64,000 bases of DNA from NCBI GenBank assembly GCA_030248215.1, contig JASANG010003505.1:1-64000 (forward strand). The letters are read 5' to 3'. This DNA is from Enoplolaimus lenunculus (Eukaryota > Nematoda > Enoplea > Enoplida > Thoracostomopsidae). A program made the translations under genes and the position numbers. The notes below the pieces were generated by a model. That model was not told the DNA's origin. It worked only from the letters and a program-made list of their open reading frames with translations, and did no database searches. Below, piece by piece: positions 33,801 to 43,920 of the stretch (position 1 is its first letter; each line of letters begins with the position of its first letter).

Positions 33801-36800
33801 TTAGGCCTAGAAATATGCTTATACTATAATTACCCTCAGCTACACTCAAAATAATATTTCTGATATTTAAGAAAAAAATTGTTACATTTGAGAAATATGA
33901 TTAGCAAGGTGCACTTGAAAAGTATTTCTGTTATAACAGAAATGTTTTAAAAAACGTTTTGAAATAAAGTCTGAAAATAAAACTTTTCCAGTTATTTTAA
34001 GAAAAATTGTCTTAAATATCAGCAAAACTTTTCAGATTTGCCACAGAAAACATTTTGCTGAATAAATTCAGAAATACTTTTTGGTGTGTTTACATGAATC
34101 GTTTAGGAACGAAATATTTGCTGCTAAAATGTATATACCGAAGATATATGATATGGACTCTTACTTCTGGGGTCTCATGAACCAACATGGTAACAGACAT
34201 GTACATGCTTCAAGTATTACGTTACTCGATACTGAGCACCGGATTGCGACGATAGCATACAATTGCCCAAACGACAATTGCCTAAACGACGATTGTCCAA
34301 ATGCTAATATGTAAGAAATATTATAACGGGTCGTCATTCATAAAGACACGCCTATTGGAAGGAGATTGGTGGACTCACCCGGCCCATGATGCTCCACGCC
34401 TAATTCTATTTCTGCGTACCGTAACCGGAATTTCCCTGATATTTATATAGTGATGTGAAGCGAGGTGCGGCCACATTTTTAGGTTTATGTATGTGGGGGC
34501 TATATCTCTCAGTCCCTTCTCTGGTTATGCACCTGGAAATGACCAATAGTTGGCATTTGGGTAAATAGTTGCTTCAACTGTTGTCGTGTTGGGCAATTGC
34601 TGTGTAGGCAATTGTCGCGTTTGGGCAATAGTCGCATTTAGATAACGGTTGTTTGTGCAATCGTCGTACGGTTGTTTGTGCAATCGTCGTTTGAGCGACT
34701 GTCGCGTGCAGGCAATTATCGTTTGGGCAGTTGTCGCGCTTGGGCAATCGGCGTTTGGGCAATTGTTCTTTAGATAATTGTCGTCAGCCCTGTAAGCACT
34801 GGGTATCGTCAGCAACATTTGTACAGCTGTGCCAAGTTGAGTATGGTATAGGGGTTCAGTTGATTGGTAGATTATAATTTAAAAAGCCAAGTCAACAATT
34901 GGTTTGAGATACAATACATTGAATCGGCTGAAATTGGGATGACCGATTTATGTTGGTTATTTTTGTGTTTGTTTGTTTATTTGATGTTTAAAGTTGTTTT
35001 ATCAAAACGATATAGTGGTCAGATACATTGAATCGGCTGAAATTGGGATGACCGATTTATGTTGGTTATTTTTGTGTTTGTTTGTTTATTTGATGTTTAA
35101 AGTTGTTTTATCAAAACGATATAGTGGTCAGATACATTGAATCGGCTGAAATTGGGATGACCGATTTATGTTGGTTATTTTTGTGTTTGTTTGTTTATTT
35201 GATGTTAAAAGTTGTTTTATCAAAACGATACAGTGGTCAGATGCATTGAATCGGCTGAAATTGGGATGACCGATTTATGTTGGTTATTTTTGTGTTCATT
35301 TGTTTATTTGATGTTTAAAGTTGTTTTATCAAAACGATACAGTGGTCAGATACATTGAATCGGCTGAAATTGGGATGACCGATTTATGTTGGTTATTTTT
35401 GTGTTTGTTTGTTTATTTGATGTTTAAAGTTGTTTTATCAAAACGATATAGTGGTCAGATACATTGAATCGGCTGAAATTGGGATGACCGATTTATGTTG
35501 GTTATTTTTGTGTTTGTTTGTTTATTTGATGTTAAAAGTTGTTTTATCAAAACGATACAGTGGTCAGATGCATTGAATCGGCTGAAATTGGGATGACCGA
35601 TTTATGTTGGTTATTTTTGTGTTCATTTGTTTATTTGATGTTTAAAGTTGTTTTATCAAAACGATACAGTGGTCAGATGCATTGAATCGGCTCAAATTGG
35701 GATGACCGATTTATGTTGGTTATTTTTGTGTTTGTTTGTTTATTTGATGTTTAAAGTTGTTTTATCAAAACGATATAGTGGTCAGATACATTGAATCGGC
35801 TGAAATTGGGATGACCGATTTATGTTGGTTATTTTTGTGTTTGTTTGTTTATTTGATGTTTAAAGTTGTTTTATCATAACGATATAGTGGTCAGATACAT
35901 TGAATCGGCTGAAATTGGGATGACCGATTTATGTTGGTTATTTTTGTGTTTGTTTGTTTATTTGATGTTAAAAGTTGTTTTATCAAAACGATACAGTGGT
36001 CAGATGCATTGAATCGGCTGAAATTGGGATGACCGATTTATGTTGGTTATTTTTGTGTTCATTTGTTTATTTGATGTTTAAAGTTGTTTTATCAAAACGA
36101 TACAGTGGTCAGATGCATTGAATCGGCTCAAATTGGGATGACCGATTTATGTTGGTTATTTTTGTGTTCATTTGTTTATTTGATGTTTAAAGTTGTTTTA
36201 TCAAAACGATATAGTGGTCAGATACATTGAATCGGCTGAAATTGGGATGACCGATTTATGTTGGTTATTTTTGTGTTTGTTTGTTTATTTGATGTTTATA
36301 GTTGTTTTATCAAAACGATATAGTGGTCAGATGCATTGAATCGGCTGAAATTGGGATGACCGATTTATGTTGGTTATTTTTGTGTTTATTTGTTTAATTT
36401 ATGTTTAAAGTTGTTTTATCAAAACGATACAGTGGTCAGATGCATTGAATCGGCTGAAATTGGGATGACCGATTTATTTTGGTTATTTTTGTGTTTGTTT
36501 GTTTTATGTTTAAAGTTGTTTTATCAAAACGACACAGTGGTCAGTAATTCGTCTGCCGAAGTCGATTTGCGTTCACCGCATATTTTAACGATTCCTGACT
36601 GTGGAGATCCGTGTGTTCTACACAACCTTGTCTCCGTAGTGTCAAAACTTGACGTTGGCAATTGGTTCGAAGAATGTGGACGAATCGAAGCCAGTGGTTT
36701 AGTGTACTGGAAAAGTAAAACGGACTACACGCAACGGTGTATATATACAAGCGGACTGATCCTATTGGTTAAAAAAGTTTTTCATTTATTATTCATTCCC

Positions 36801-37409
36801 GAAAAAAATTCCGGCTACGCCCCCGTTTAAAGTATGCTTGCTGCGAGAAATTTTTTTAACTTTGATATCTGTTAGTTTTTGCAGCGGCAGACTTTTCGAA
36901 TTACTATAGCATTTATGAGCGAGAAGCCAAATCGAATTTTAGTAATAAATGGAAATCGCAAAGTTTGGTTTTTAGGAGGCCGGTTAGGTTTCCGATTACT
37001 GATTGCGCATAAAATTGTACTTGCGGTAGTGTTTGCAGACCTTATATAGTTTTTAGAGCGTGTTTTTGTGTGTTTCAGGAATGTCGTACATTTTCATGGG
37101 TTTGACTGCACTGTCTCTATTGATGTGCCTTCTCTCAGTGATATTCTATCTTCGATCAAGACGTGGTATGTTTTAAATAACATTTTGCGCTTCGCACGTA
37201 AAGTGAACTACAGTTTCAATGTTGAGGTTAGCAATCCCTAACTTTCTAGTTTAATCTCGCCCTATGAACTTGAGTAATCGCCCGTGGAGAGTTATAACTA
37301 CTAACCTGCATTTTCACTTTTTAGTGCTTTGGAATTCCCCGAATCACCCACGGCAGAAAATATGCGACTTCAGCATACCCCGAAATTTTCTGAAATTCTC
37401 GATGACTAA
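21873..37409 (+). CDS. Membrane-bound histidine acid phosphatase
   Basis: Hydrolyses phosphate monoesters through a phospho-histidine intermediate at the cell surface or in lysosomes. Exons: 21873-21983, 22510-22611, 23968-24054, 25241-25393, 27094-27189, 28850-28939, 30252-30432, 33005-33108, 33531-33650, 36516-36696, 37079-37165 (or 37169) and a last exon from 37325. Residues 1-22 form a signal peptide. RHGDRTP at 40-46 holds the nucleophile His41; YIRSSDYNRT near 102-111 supplies the second active-site Arg; HD at 309-310 holds the proton donor (HDDT here, usually HDTT). NCPC, PPYAS and FEECG are family landmarks. The membrane span in MSYIFMGLTALSLL is followed by a basic stop (RSRR). With the 37169 donor the tail is ALEFPESP... 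ending at TAA 37407, 466 residues; with the stronger-looking 37165 donor it ends at 37503, 496 residues. Exons 6 and 10 are preceded by tandem arrays that copy their own splice acceptors. Confidence 0.93.
22216..22417. mobile_element. Near-palindromic foldback element (family D), copy 1
   Basis: Both arms read CACTGCAAAAAATGGTGAG, then AAATTGACT...CTCCGAAATAGGC, and meet in a short centre rich in GAGTCAAATTCGACTC. Almost the whole 200 bp is one hairpin. It lies in intron 2 of the acid phosphatase gene. Confidence 0.85.
22757..22980. mobile_element. Near-palindromic foldback element (family D), copy 2
   Basis: Same arms as copy 1, with TA on both sides (TA|CACTGC...GCAGTG|TA), which fits a Tc1/mariner-type TA target duplication. 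It lies in the same intron, 340 bp further on. Confidence 0.85.
23131..23340. mobile_element. Near-palindromic foldback element (family D), copy 3
   Basis: The arms match almost perfectly to the centre and include a GGCTCTACGGGACTACACA segment that differs from the other two copies. This is the third copy within 1.2 kb of one intron. Confidence 0.85.
24079..25023 (-). mobile_element. Family C element split by a later insertion
   Basis: The left part (24079 to about 24335: GTGCAACCGGAGTTACGG, then CCGGCTCCGG) and the right part (about 24868-25023, ending GTAATTCCGGTTG) match the two halves of the element at 1929-2282. They meet at the same internal AAATA/CCT position. About 530 bp sits between them and contains a Gypsy-family fossil. 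It lies in acid phosphatase intron 3. Confidence 0.65.
24365..24605 (-). mobile_element. Gypsy-family LTR retrotransposon fossil, RNase H fragment
   Basis: The minus strand reads like the RNase H region of a Ty3/Gypsy polymerase (VTDASNVAVGAVL, then STFDRELL). Only this fragment remains; the reverse transcriptase core, integrase, capsid and paired LTRs are absent here. It is broken, but the part present is only lightly decayed, so the insertion may be fairly young. AAATA flanks the surrounding insertion. Confidence 0.75.
25772..26085. repeat. Tandem repeat, about 109 bp x 3
   Basis: Three successive copies of a unit containing TGGGATTGCACGA...AACGTTGAACTGG, ACCATGGCATTTTGTTGCC and CATCCGTGTAAGAAAATG. 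Units differ by a few substitutions and short indels. It lies in acid phosphatase intron 4 with no obvious exon overlap. Confidence 0.85.
26602..26779 (+). mobile_element. TTAGGC-bearing MITE family A, decayed copy
   Basis: AACATTACTTTAAGGGCC at the left and CGGGACGGCCATAACAGTATC at the right match the family A termini. The telomere-like interior is reduced to a few CCTAAG words. It lies in acid phosphatase intron 4. Confidence 0.65.
26873..27038 (+). mobile_element. Mini-Helitron, copy 1
   Basis: Starts TCTATATATTAACGCTGG and ends CTAG, inserted between A and T. A perfect hairpin-forming TTTTGCGCATTGCGCAAAA at 27008-27026 lies about 10 bp before the CTAG end. TC...CTRR ends, a 3' subterminal hairpin and A/T insertion are the hallmarks of Helitrons. 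It encodes nothing and lies in acid phosphatase intron 4. Confidence 0.75.
27249..27365. repeat. 29-bp tandem repeat x 4
   Basis: Four near-identical copies of a unit containing TTTCATTTCGTTTTATAATT followed by TTTTGTTA. It starts about 60 bp after the exon 5 donor of the acid phosphatase gene. Confidence 0.9.
27905..28886 (+). repeat. Tandem array of 19 duplicated 3' splice sites (51-53 bp units)
   Basis: Nineteen head-to-tail units. Each is TTTTGTTATTTTCAG (the last 15 bases of intron 5) followed by the first 37 bases of exon 6 (AGATTCTTGG...GGCTCAG). AG positions run from 27919 to 28849 in steps of 51-53, the differences coming mainly from the length of one T run. Only after the last unit does the exon continue (ACATTGTGAC...), encoding the DIVTNYDLWKAYD part of the phosphatase. 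The final three acceptors (28747, 28798, 28849) are in frame with the exon and give proteins differing by 17 residues per unit; use of the first one soon meets a stop. High identity between units points to recent or ongoing amplification. Confidence 0.93.
29112..29322 (+). mobile_element. TTAGGC-bearing hAT-like MITE family B
   Basis: Begins GGCCCATGCATAGAACAGG and ends CTGTTCTATTCATGGGCC. The flanks AAACAAAC (29104-29111) and AAGCAAAC (29323-29330) match at 7 of 8 positions. The left interior has AAGCCTAAGCCTAGG runs, and the right block is ...TTAAACTGACTCTATTATAG. It lies in acid phosphatase intron 6. Confidence 0.85.
29843..30145. mobile_element. Probable hAT-like non-autonomous element
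   Basis: CAGGGCCGTACCGATTGTTCG at the left and GGTCTCGGCACATCCCT at the right are imperfect inverted repeats, with repeated ATCGGCATCGG words inside. The right end read backwards, AGGGATGTGCCGAG, is a common hAT-type terminus. Boundaries are approximate. Confidence 0.45.
30767..31212. mobile_element. TA-flanked inverted-repeat element (family E), full copy
   Basis: Begins TACTGTAGTGATCCGAATAAG and ends TTATTCAACTCACTACAGC. It is about 445 bp and matches the elements at 45545-45990 and 52924-53340 along most of its length, including TTTTGGAACTC-type blocks and CATCAAAAGCTTGA-like sequence. It lies in acid phosphatase intron 7. Confidence 0.8.
31517..31708 (+). mobile_element. TTAGGC-bearing hAT-like MITE family A, well-preserved
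   Basis: Begins GGCCAATGTTACTTTAAGG and ends CCTTAAAGTAACATTGGCC, perfect 19-bp terminal repeats. The flanks GTGGTTTG and GTGGTTAA agree at 6 of 8 positions. The interior has two (CCTAAG)n blocks around a GTTGCAAGAATATGTTC spacer. It is the best type copy of family A in the window. Confidence 0.9.
32723..32920. mobile_element. GC-rich inverted-repeat element with GGCGCC core
   Basis: The ends AGGGTTGCGC...TTGACGT and ACGTCAA...GCGCAACCCT are inverted repeats. The core repeats GTACGGCGCCGT and CGTCAC about five times and is far richer in G+C and CpG than its surroundings. It ends 84 bp before exon 8 of the acid phosphatase gene. Confidence 0.7.
33668..33835 (-). mobile_element. TTAGGC MITE family B, decayed fragment
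   Basis: GAGCTTTGGACTGATTTTTTG and GAAATATGCTTATACTA match the interior blocks of family B on the minus strand, with TTAGGC words between them. The termini are not clear. Confidence 0.5.
33842..34092 (+). mobile_element. AT-rich inverted-repeat element (family I), copy 1
   Basis: Starts TACACTCAAAATAATATTTC and ends in ATTTCAGAAATAC...TGTGTTTA-like sequence. Blocks such as GAAATATGATTAGCAAGGTG and AAGTCTGAAAATAAAAC recur, in reverse orientation, at 62131-62362. It lies in acid phosphatase intron 9. Confidence 0.6.
34245..34795. repeat. Inverted arrays of an about 15-bp CAATTGCCCAAACGA motif
   Basis: At 34257-34312 the motif reads CAATTGCCCAAACGACAATTG; at about 34590-34790 its reverse complement (GGGCAATTGTCGTTT) is repeated more than ten times with small changes. 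The two arrays can pair. It looks like a foldback or minisatellite element in acid phosphatase intron 9. The open frames through it only reflect the repeat. Confidence 0.6.
34913..36544 (+). repeat. Tandem array of 15 duplicated 3' splice sites (109-bp units)
   Basis: Fifteen head-to-tail units: fourteen of 109 bp and a last one 4 bp shorter. Each has 80 bases from the end of intron 9 (ATACATTGAATCGGC...GATGTTTAAAG) followed by the first 29 bases of exon 10 (TTGTTTTATCAAAACG...GTGGTCAG, encoding LFYQNDTVV). Beyond the last unit exon 10 continues with AATTCGTCTGCC. Units differ at only a few positions, for example TTTGTTTG versus TTCATTTG, in a mosaic pattern that suggests duplication of blocks of units. 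The penultimate acceptor would give an in-frame extension of 35 mostly hydrophobic residues; acceptors further up shift frame by one base per unit. Confidence 0.93.
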
Positions 37410-40400
37410 GTGTATGGATGCACATCTCCCTGACGCTGTGCATATCATTGACCCTGGTAATTCACGAGCAATATTTCAATTTTTACGTGGGGAGATTTCT
37501 TAAAAAGATGTTTGAAAGACTAACCCTTCGCAACATTGCGGAAATCTTTATTTTTTAAAATTCCCGTTTTGGACGTTAGTCTACTGGGTATGTTTCAACG
37601 TCATCTCCGAATTCGGCAAAACTTCTTGACTTTCGGCTAGGAATGTTTCACCTCCGGTTGCACCTGTCCTGCCATCCACTACAAAAGTTTAAGCGATTGT
37701 GTAATGTTAATACACTGATAAAGTAGCCAAGTTTTTTTGAACTCAAGACAAAAAGCAAGGGTGGGTAAAGGTGGGTTGCGGATTTTGCGCGGGCATACCC
37801 TCGGATAAAAAAATCCGCCGCTAAAGCGCGGCCCGGTTTAGAGTTTTTACCCAGTTAAAAAGTTTTACATGGTATTGTTAGAAACATTTAATTCATTACA
37901 AACAAATTTTGCTGTGACGGGTATTTTTCACCTTCCTATTCCGGTCTTGGTGTTTGATAATTCCGGTTGCACCCTGTTTATAACTAATTTTAATCGTGAA
38001 TATAACCGAATTTCCGTTATTTCTATCACAGAAACGGACACCATTTGCACAGGAAATGGAAACAGAGTGAGCCCAGTAATACTGGTTGTTTATTAAAGTA
38101 TAGTATACATGTTATACTCGAAACGACACAATAATACTAATGACAGTTTTACTACAGTATTCCGGGGAATCCGAGTTCACTGGAGAATGCGGGGATATTG
38201 CCCGGATTAATAAGGCCGAAGCCGAAGTAATTTATATTGTCGCTATGCGGGGACGTTTGCCCAATAAGTAATTAAGCGCTAGGGTGCTGATTAAATTGCA
38301 AATAAAAATAAGTACTATTTTACTTGATAGACATGAATGAAATTGGGATAAAACCATATGCGGAGCCGCTGAACCTGCCGCGCGGACCTTGAGCCTATTT
38401 CAGCTGAGCGGCTCCGGATACAAGAACAATCAAACAGTATAAATGCAGCAGTATACGCGCAAAAACAGTCCAAAAGCATGCTCTTTTTATACCTCAAGAG
38501 CATCACATAAAGTTCATTTGGACATTCACAAAATGGCATTAGACACTCACGGTGGTGTAAATATAGTTTTCTAGGGTCCGTGAAAAATGGCATAGTTTTC
38601 TCAACTTGAGCATTTTTGGCTTTGGTAAAGTTATCTTGCTAGATCCAGATTTCTTTCTAGTTCGTAGATATGAATTTTCGCAGCCTTCGGTCTAGCCGTT
38701 ATAAAGTTATTGCTTGCCAAAGTCGCGGTTCAAAATTTCTCCACAAAGCAGCATGAAAATGAGGTTAAAAAGCGAAATGTAAAGCCGAGCCTGGTCTGAC
38801 GGGGTGTAGCCCAGTTCGGCGGCACGGGTTGTGCTAAAACGGTTTCAAACACTACCAAGATTTCAAATAATTCAAAATTCAAAACTCGCAAAACAGCCCA
38901 ATTTGGGTGACTGAACCTTTTTATCCGAAAACAAGAATATCAGGTTTCTCCCCGCTTCAGATTGCTGTTTATAAAAGTTTTCTGCTATTACAATTATGCA
39001 CGTCTGATTGCTGTGATAGATATTATCTGCGGCGCGTACAACTATATTAGACATCAACTGTGATATTTGTACGGCTGTGAAAACGAAACACCAACTGAGA
39101 TATGCAACTGTGATATTATAGTACAGGGTGATTGACATGTAAAGGTGTGAGAAGCACTATAGGTGCGTGTTTGGGAAAACAGCCAGCGCTTCAAGCGCTA
39201 CAGCAACCGATGCGGAGGGTTTAGGTCGTGATTGTTGTATTATTACTGTTGCATGGGTTTTGGAAGGCCCGAGGACTAACTGGAGCTCGAGGGCAGGGTT
39301 TTAGCGCGCCAAGCGGATATGCCTCGGCGTCAGGGGCGCCGGGAAGTATCCGACAATCCGGTCACACCCTGAATTGTTAAAACTAGCAAATTCAACATCT
39401 TAACTGTAGTAATACCCAATCTTCGTTTGCACCCTATCTATTACACGCACGCCAGATCAAAATGGTTGAGTTCAAGCTAAATCATTACGGATTTAATGTT
39501 TTAGTTTAAAACAAATTGAGTATATACCACTTGATTTTTCGCGCATTTTATATTTTAGATACAAAAAATCCAATATGCGACGACGGCTTACAAAATTGAA
39601 GTGCCAATGTGACTTTGGACGGCTGTCAATACATTAATTGTATATATACGATTTTATGTTTTCAAGAATCAACAGATTTTTTGGAAATTCATAATCCACA
39701 TTTTCCTCAAATTGTAACTGTTTTTATTTTTAAACCATTTTTGATACTATTATTTTGAACAGGCTAATGTATAGTAAGATAGTTCAAGGCGGAGTAACTT
39801 TTCATTTGCATTTGAAGAATAATTTACAGTTTTGCCAGGGTATGTCTTTATGTGAACAAAAATAAAATGGTTATATTTGGTTTACTTAATCAACGGGTTT
39901 TAAGCATTGTGTTGTGTAAACAGTTGTGGTTCTGCATATTTTACTTGTTTGACTGCATTATCTGTGTGTGTTTGTGTAACAATAAACCTCTGATTGTTGC
40001 ACACTAATGGCATTTCGAAAATATTTGTTGAAATACAATTCAGTATATATACGACATTTTTCTGTTTCTTGGAAACTATGTATTTTCTCTTGTTTACACA
40101 CATTTATTCACATTGTTTTAAAAATGATCAAAAAGTTAAAAAACTGAATGATTCTCAAATGAGATATAATTAGAGCTGCGTCGAACGGTTTTACATTTAC
40201 TTCGATATGGACAACAAAAGTCCTGACACACTAACCAGTTGCCGCCAGATTGAATTTTAAGAATTTTGTTTTCTCACACCTCATGTCTGGAACGAGTTAC
40301 GCTTAAGTGTCAGGGGTGTTGATTTACTAGATTTTGTAACGCCTATTAGTTTGATTTAACGGACGTTTTTGCTGCTTGTGTTCACTGCAGCCGTGATTGA

Positions 40401-42229
40401 GCTGAATTGGAAGTAGACATATATACATCTTTCATTTTAAAATGATTGCTATATATTTTAATTGTTGTATTCGTTTGATCGGACATTCCAGCTGTGCATC
40501 GCGTTAGATTTCAACTAAACCCTTCATTAAATTCGTGGAAAATGAATGCAAATTTTGTTACTAGGATTTTTTGCGATTTTTTTATCCAACTGAAACCCGC
40601 AACTTTATGGCCAGCAGGGTGTAGCCGCATATTCGCTTCCGGTAAAAATCGGTGTCCGTTTTCGTCATGGAAATAACGGAAATTCTGTTATTTCTACGTT
40701 GGAAATTAATTATAAATCACGTGCATAACTCACAATTTTTTATTACAGGTGAGCTCGAACTGTTTGAAATGAAATAAAAATTGCGAAATTCATTCAAAAT
40801 CTTAAACATTTCGATACATTCGCCATTTTTCTTTAATATTCTCGTAAAACCGGTGAATATCTGTATGCCTCAGTTGTGATGGCAGAAAAATAAAACATGT
40901 TTGAAAGTTTTATACTTCAATATCCGTTTTCTGTTTCCATTATTTTGATCACTATCCGTTTCCGCTAGTTCAAAATTCTAAGAACGACCACTTGTGAGAA
41001 TTTTAAGGTTTTATGTTCAGAACTACTTATTAACATTTTAAGAAGTCAGTTTAAAAAATTCTTAATGAAGCTGAAGTATTGCAATAACCTTGATACGAAG
41101 ACGAGTTACTCCTTAAACATTCATATGATTCGGACTTGTCATAAATTCCAACTATGCCCTAGACTTGAATTATTTTACGATAATAGAAGAAAAGTTTTCA
41201 GTAATATCTAAAGTTTTGTCAAAACCGAAAATAAGTCGTACTTTTAATAAATTTGTAAATGTTACATCAACATCAGTTGGTATGCGCAAAATGCATATTT
41301 CAATACTATTTAAATTGCAGCAAGCCGTTCTAAGTGTTGTTACAGCATGAGAAATTGCTCCTATTCGATTTGAATTTTCACATTATTTTGATTGGGAATT
41401 ACTATAGCCACAAATTATTATTTTTTGGTGTGCCAGGAAATAGAAATAACATAATAAATAGAAAATTTGCCGTAGATCAAAGTTTGGGCGGTACACATAC
41501 TGTGTATCCTCCAAATTTGGTTGATACTACAGATAAATTCATCACCTAAGCGAATTTTTGAAAACAGCTGCTTTACAACCCTAAAAACCTTCAAAAGGAT
41601 TTGCTTCATAATGGCTCATCCACGTTAATTGTGCGCGCTAAAGTAAAAATTTGTGCAACCACCCGGTAGAGATCTGTGTACAAATCGAAGCTGCAATCAG
41701 CGTGTAGGGACAATTTTGTGCGATACGTAGACACTACTATTGTCCCGACACTGTCCGAACCGAGCCGGGGCAAAACGTGAAAAATTAAGTAAAATATATA
41801 AGTTTATATATGTGTTTGTTTGTGTTATGTATGTTTGCGATGCTATATGAACGCAGTGCAATATGTTGTTTCATTAAGGGCACATATTTCCTATTACAAC
41901 AATTCGCTACATTGGTAAGTCTGTTGTTTAAAATAAATTGTGGTATCGTAAAAATTCGAAAGTCATCGGTATTTGTAATGTCTACTAAAGAATGCAATTC
42001 GATTGGTACTGGGTTAAAATAATTTCAGAAGAAACCATTCAGTCAGAACTGACATTGAAAGAGCAATTCTAAGTAAAACTTCCGCCAACATTGAAAGACT
42101 GAGATTTTGTGTGTGCATCATAATATTTTTTGCTGTGGTTGTTGTACACGTTGATTATTTGCGTTACAGAAAAGTCTATAATGTTTCAGCAAACATACAT
42201 GTATGATTTGTTGAGTTTCCAAATTGAAG
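37410..42229. other. Intergenic DNA between the acid phosphatase and plastin ends
   Basis: No gene recognised. Family C fragments occur at about 37905-38060 (TTCCGGTTGCACCCTG), 39340-39371 (AATCCGGTCACACCCTG) and 40615-40975 (CAGGGTGTAGCCGC, then ATCCGTTTCC). The rest is AT-rich with chance frames. The stop codons of the two genes face each other across about 6.9 kb. Confidence 0.5.
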
Positions 42230-43040
42230 TGCATATTCCTGATCTTTTATGTCGGGTAGTAATCTAGGTTTTTTGCCGTAAAAAGTATTTCGAATGGCGC
42301 AAACCCCGTTGATTTTTGCACCAAGCTTCTTCAGCAAATAGAGCATGGTCAAGGAATAAATCCCAATTTTGCCCAGTATGGCAGTTGTATGCTGACAACA
42401 TTTGCACTATCGTTTGGTTAAACTTTTCTGTTAAATCCATCGGTATGTGGGTGGTAAGTAGTTGTTTGTAACTTTTTACGACCTAGTAGTTCTCTTGCTT
42501 CGTTCGCCACCTGTGAGGTAAAATTTGTACCCTGATATGTTAATAATTCTTCAGAACAAGAATGAATTGAAGCCAAATGAAACAATTTATTTATATTCGT
42601 AAATGAACTTTGGGCGCACAAATCTATGAAAATGACCAATTACATCACACTCACACGAGCAAACGGCCTTGAGGCAAGTCGAATGGGCACCATCGGGGCT
42701 TTGGCATGTTTTGTTTGGTCTTTAATGCATGCTTGACATAACCTGTCGCCAGACATCTCTAGCCAGAAATCATGATAGGCAGTTTTAGTAACATTTTTTC
42801 ATAGCCAAATTGTCCTGCACCCGGAGCGTCATGATTTTCTATTACAAGCAACCATATTTGTATATTGGGAACCACAAATTGAAAATTTCCTTGTCGGCCT
42901 TTACAGAATAAAGAACCATTAGAAATTAAAAAGTGTTTTAAAGGAACCTGTTCGTGGAAAACTAAATTTTCCATAATATACAATTGTATCGTTGATTGAG
43001 TTTCGCCACCAAAGTTCTTGACAACACTATAGATTTGTGC
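42230..43040 (-). mobile_element. Gypsy-family LTR retrotransposon fossil, integrase region
   Basis: The minus strand resembles the integrase zinc-binding region (GRQGNFQFVVP, ENHDAPGAGQFGYEK), the core around QGTNFTSQVANEARELLG and TTTYHPHTDGFNR, and the following C-terminal part (YGKKPRLLPD). Only this part of pol remains; capsid, protease, reverse transcriptase and LTRs were not found. It is broken in several places and looks older than the fragment at 24365-24605. Confidence 0.8.
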
Positions 43041-43074
43041 TAAACTTTGAAAATTACACACAGTTTTAACTACC

Positions 43075-43920
43075 TAGTTTTGGTTAACCTCCGGCTTCAC
43101 CTTCGGCTCAGGCAAATTTTGCTGACTTCTTGTACCCTGGTCGCTAAAGCAAGTGGTCCTAATGGAGACAATTATATAAAAACAATTATCGAGGAATTTC
43201 TTGATCTTCTGTACTTGCGATCGTTTTAAATTTCAGGCTAGCTTCAGGAAGAGGTCAGTAAAATTTGCCGGAGCCGGAAGTAAAGCTGAAAATAGGCGAA
43301 ATAATAGGTACTTGTTAAAATGATGTTTAATTTGCTAATTTTAGCAGATATCTGTAAGGTGTTGTTAAATCTTTTGGGTTCTGAGCATATTTTGTGCTAA
43401 ATCTCGGCAATTTTTTTTGCTCAAAATTGTACCAAAGGTCACAAATAAACGCATCAAGAAATAAATTTTGTAAAACTATGCTAAATTTCACTACTAAAAT
43501 TGTCGGGTTTTCCAAAAATTTTGGCTTTATACATAGAATCCAATGTAGTGTTTGAAGAAAAGCACCCGCCAATTTTTCTGTATGACAACCCAGCGTTAAT
43601 ACATTTCGGTAGTGACGGGCTGAGGACTACGTCTGTCAGCCATTATACTGTTGTTAATGTGTAAATTATATTTATTTATATTTTATGCCTAACTACAAAT
43701 TAGTATCGTAACATGTATAATATTTAGACAAAGTTGGAACCGGAATAAAATTATGCCGGAATCGGAGTTAAAATACAATTTTCTCGTCGGCACACATGCA
43801 TTAATGCTCTTAATAATTCTATATATAGGTTTAACTCAAATTTCACCTGCAAACTTAATCTTATCTTAAACCTTGATTTGCTTAAATAAAAACCACGGTG
43901 CAACCGAAGGTAAAAACATC
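43075..43920. repeat. Degenerate family C pieces
   Basis: Scattered words ACCTCCGGCTTCACC, CCGGAGCCGGAAG, GGAACCGGAATAAAATTATG and CACGGTGCAACCGAAGG suggest one or two old family C copies. Ends and target duplications cannot be fixed. Confidence 0.4.

Noticed and set aside
34525-34818. Frames with repeated CPNAD/QTTIA-like peptides
   Set aside because: Produced by the CAATTGCCCAAACGA minisatellite; no start context, splice sites or family.
27905-36544. CRISPR-like array interpretation of the regular repeats
   Set aside because: Units are contiguous with no unique spacers, the host is a eukaryote and the repeats are copies of local intron-exon borders.
36867-36975. Possible extra acid phosphatase exon after TTTTTGCAG
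   Set aside because: No phase joins it both to exon 10 and to the membrane-anchor exon as well as the direct join 36696 to 37079, which gives a clean Gly codon.
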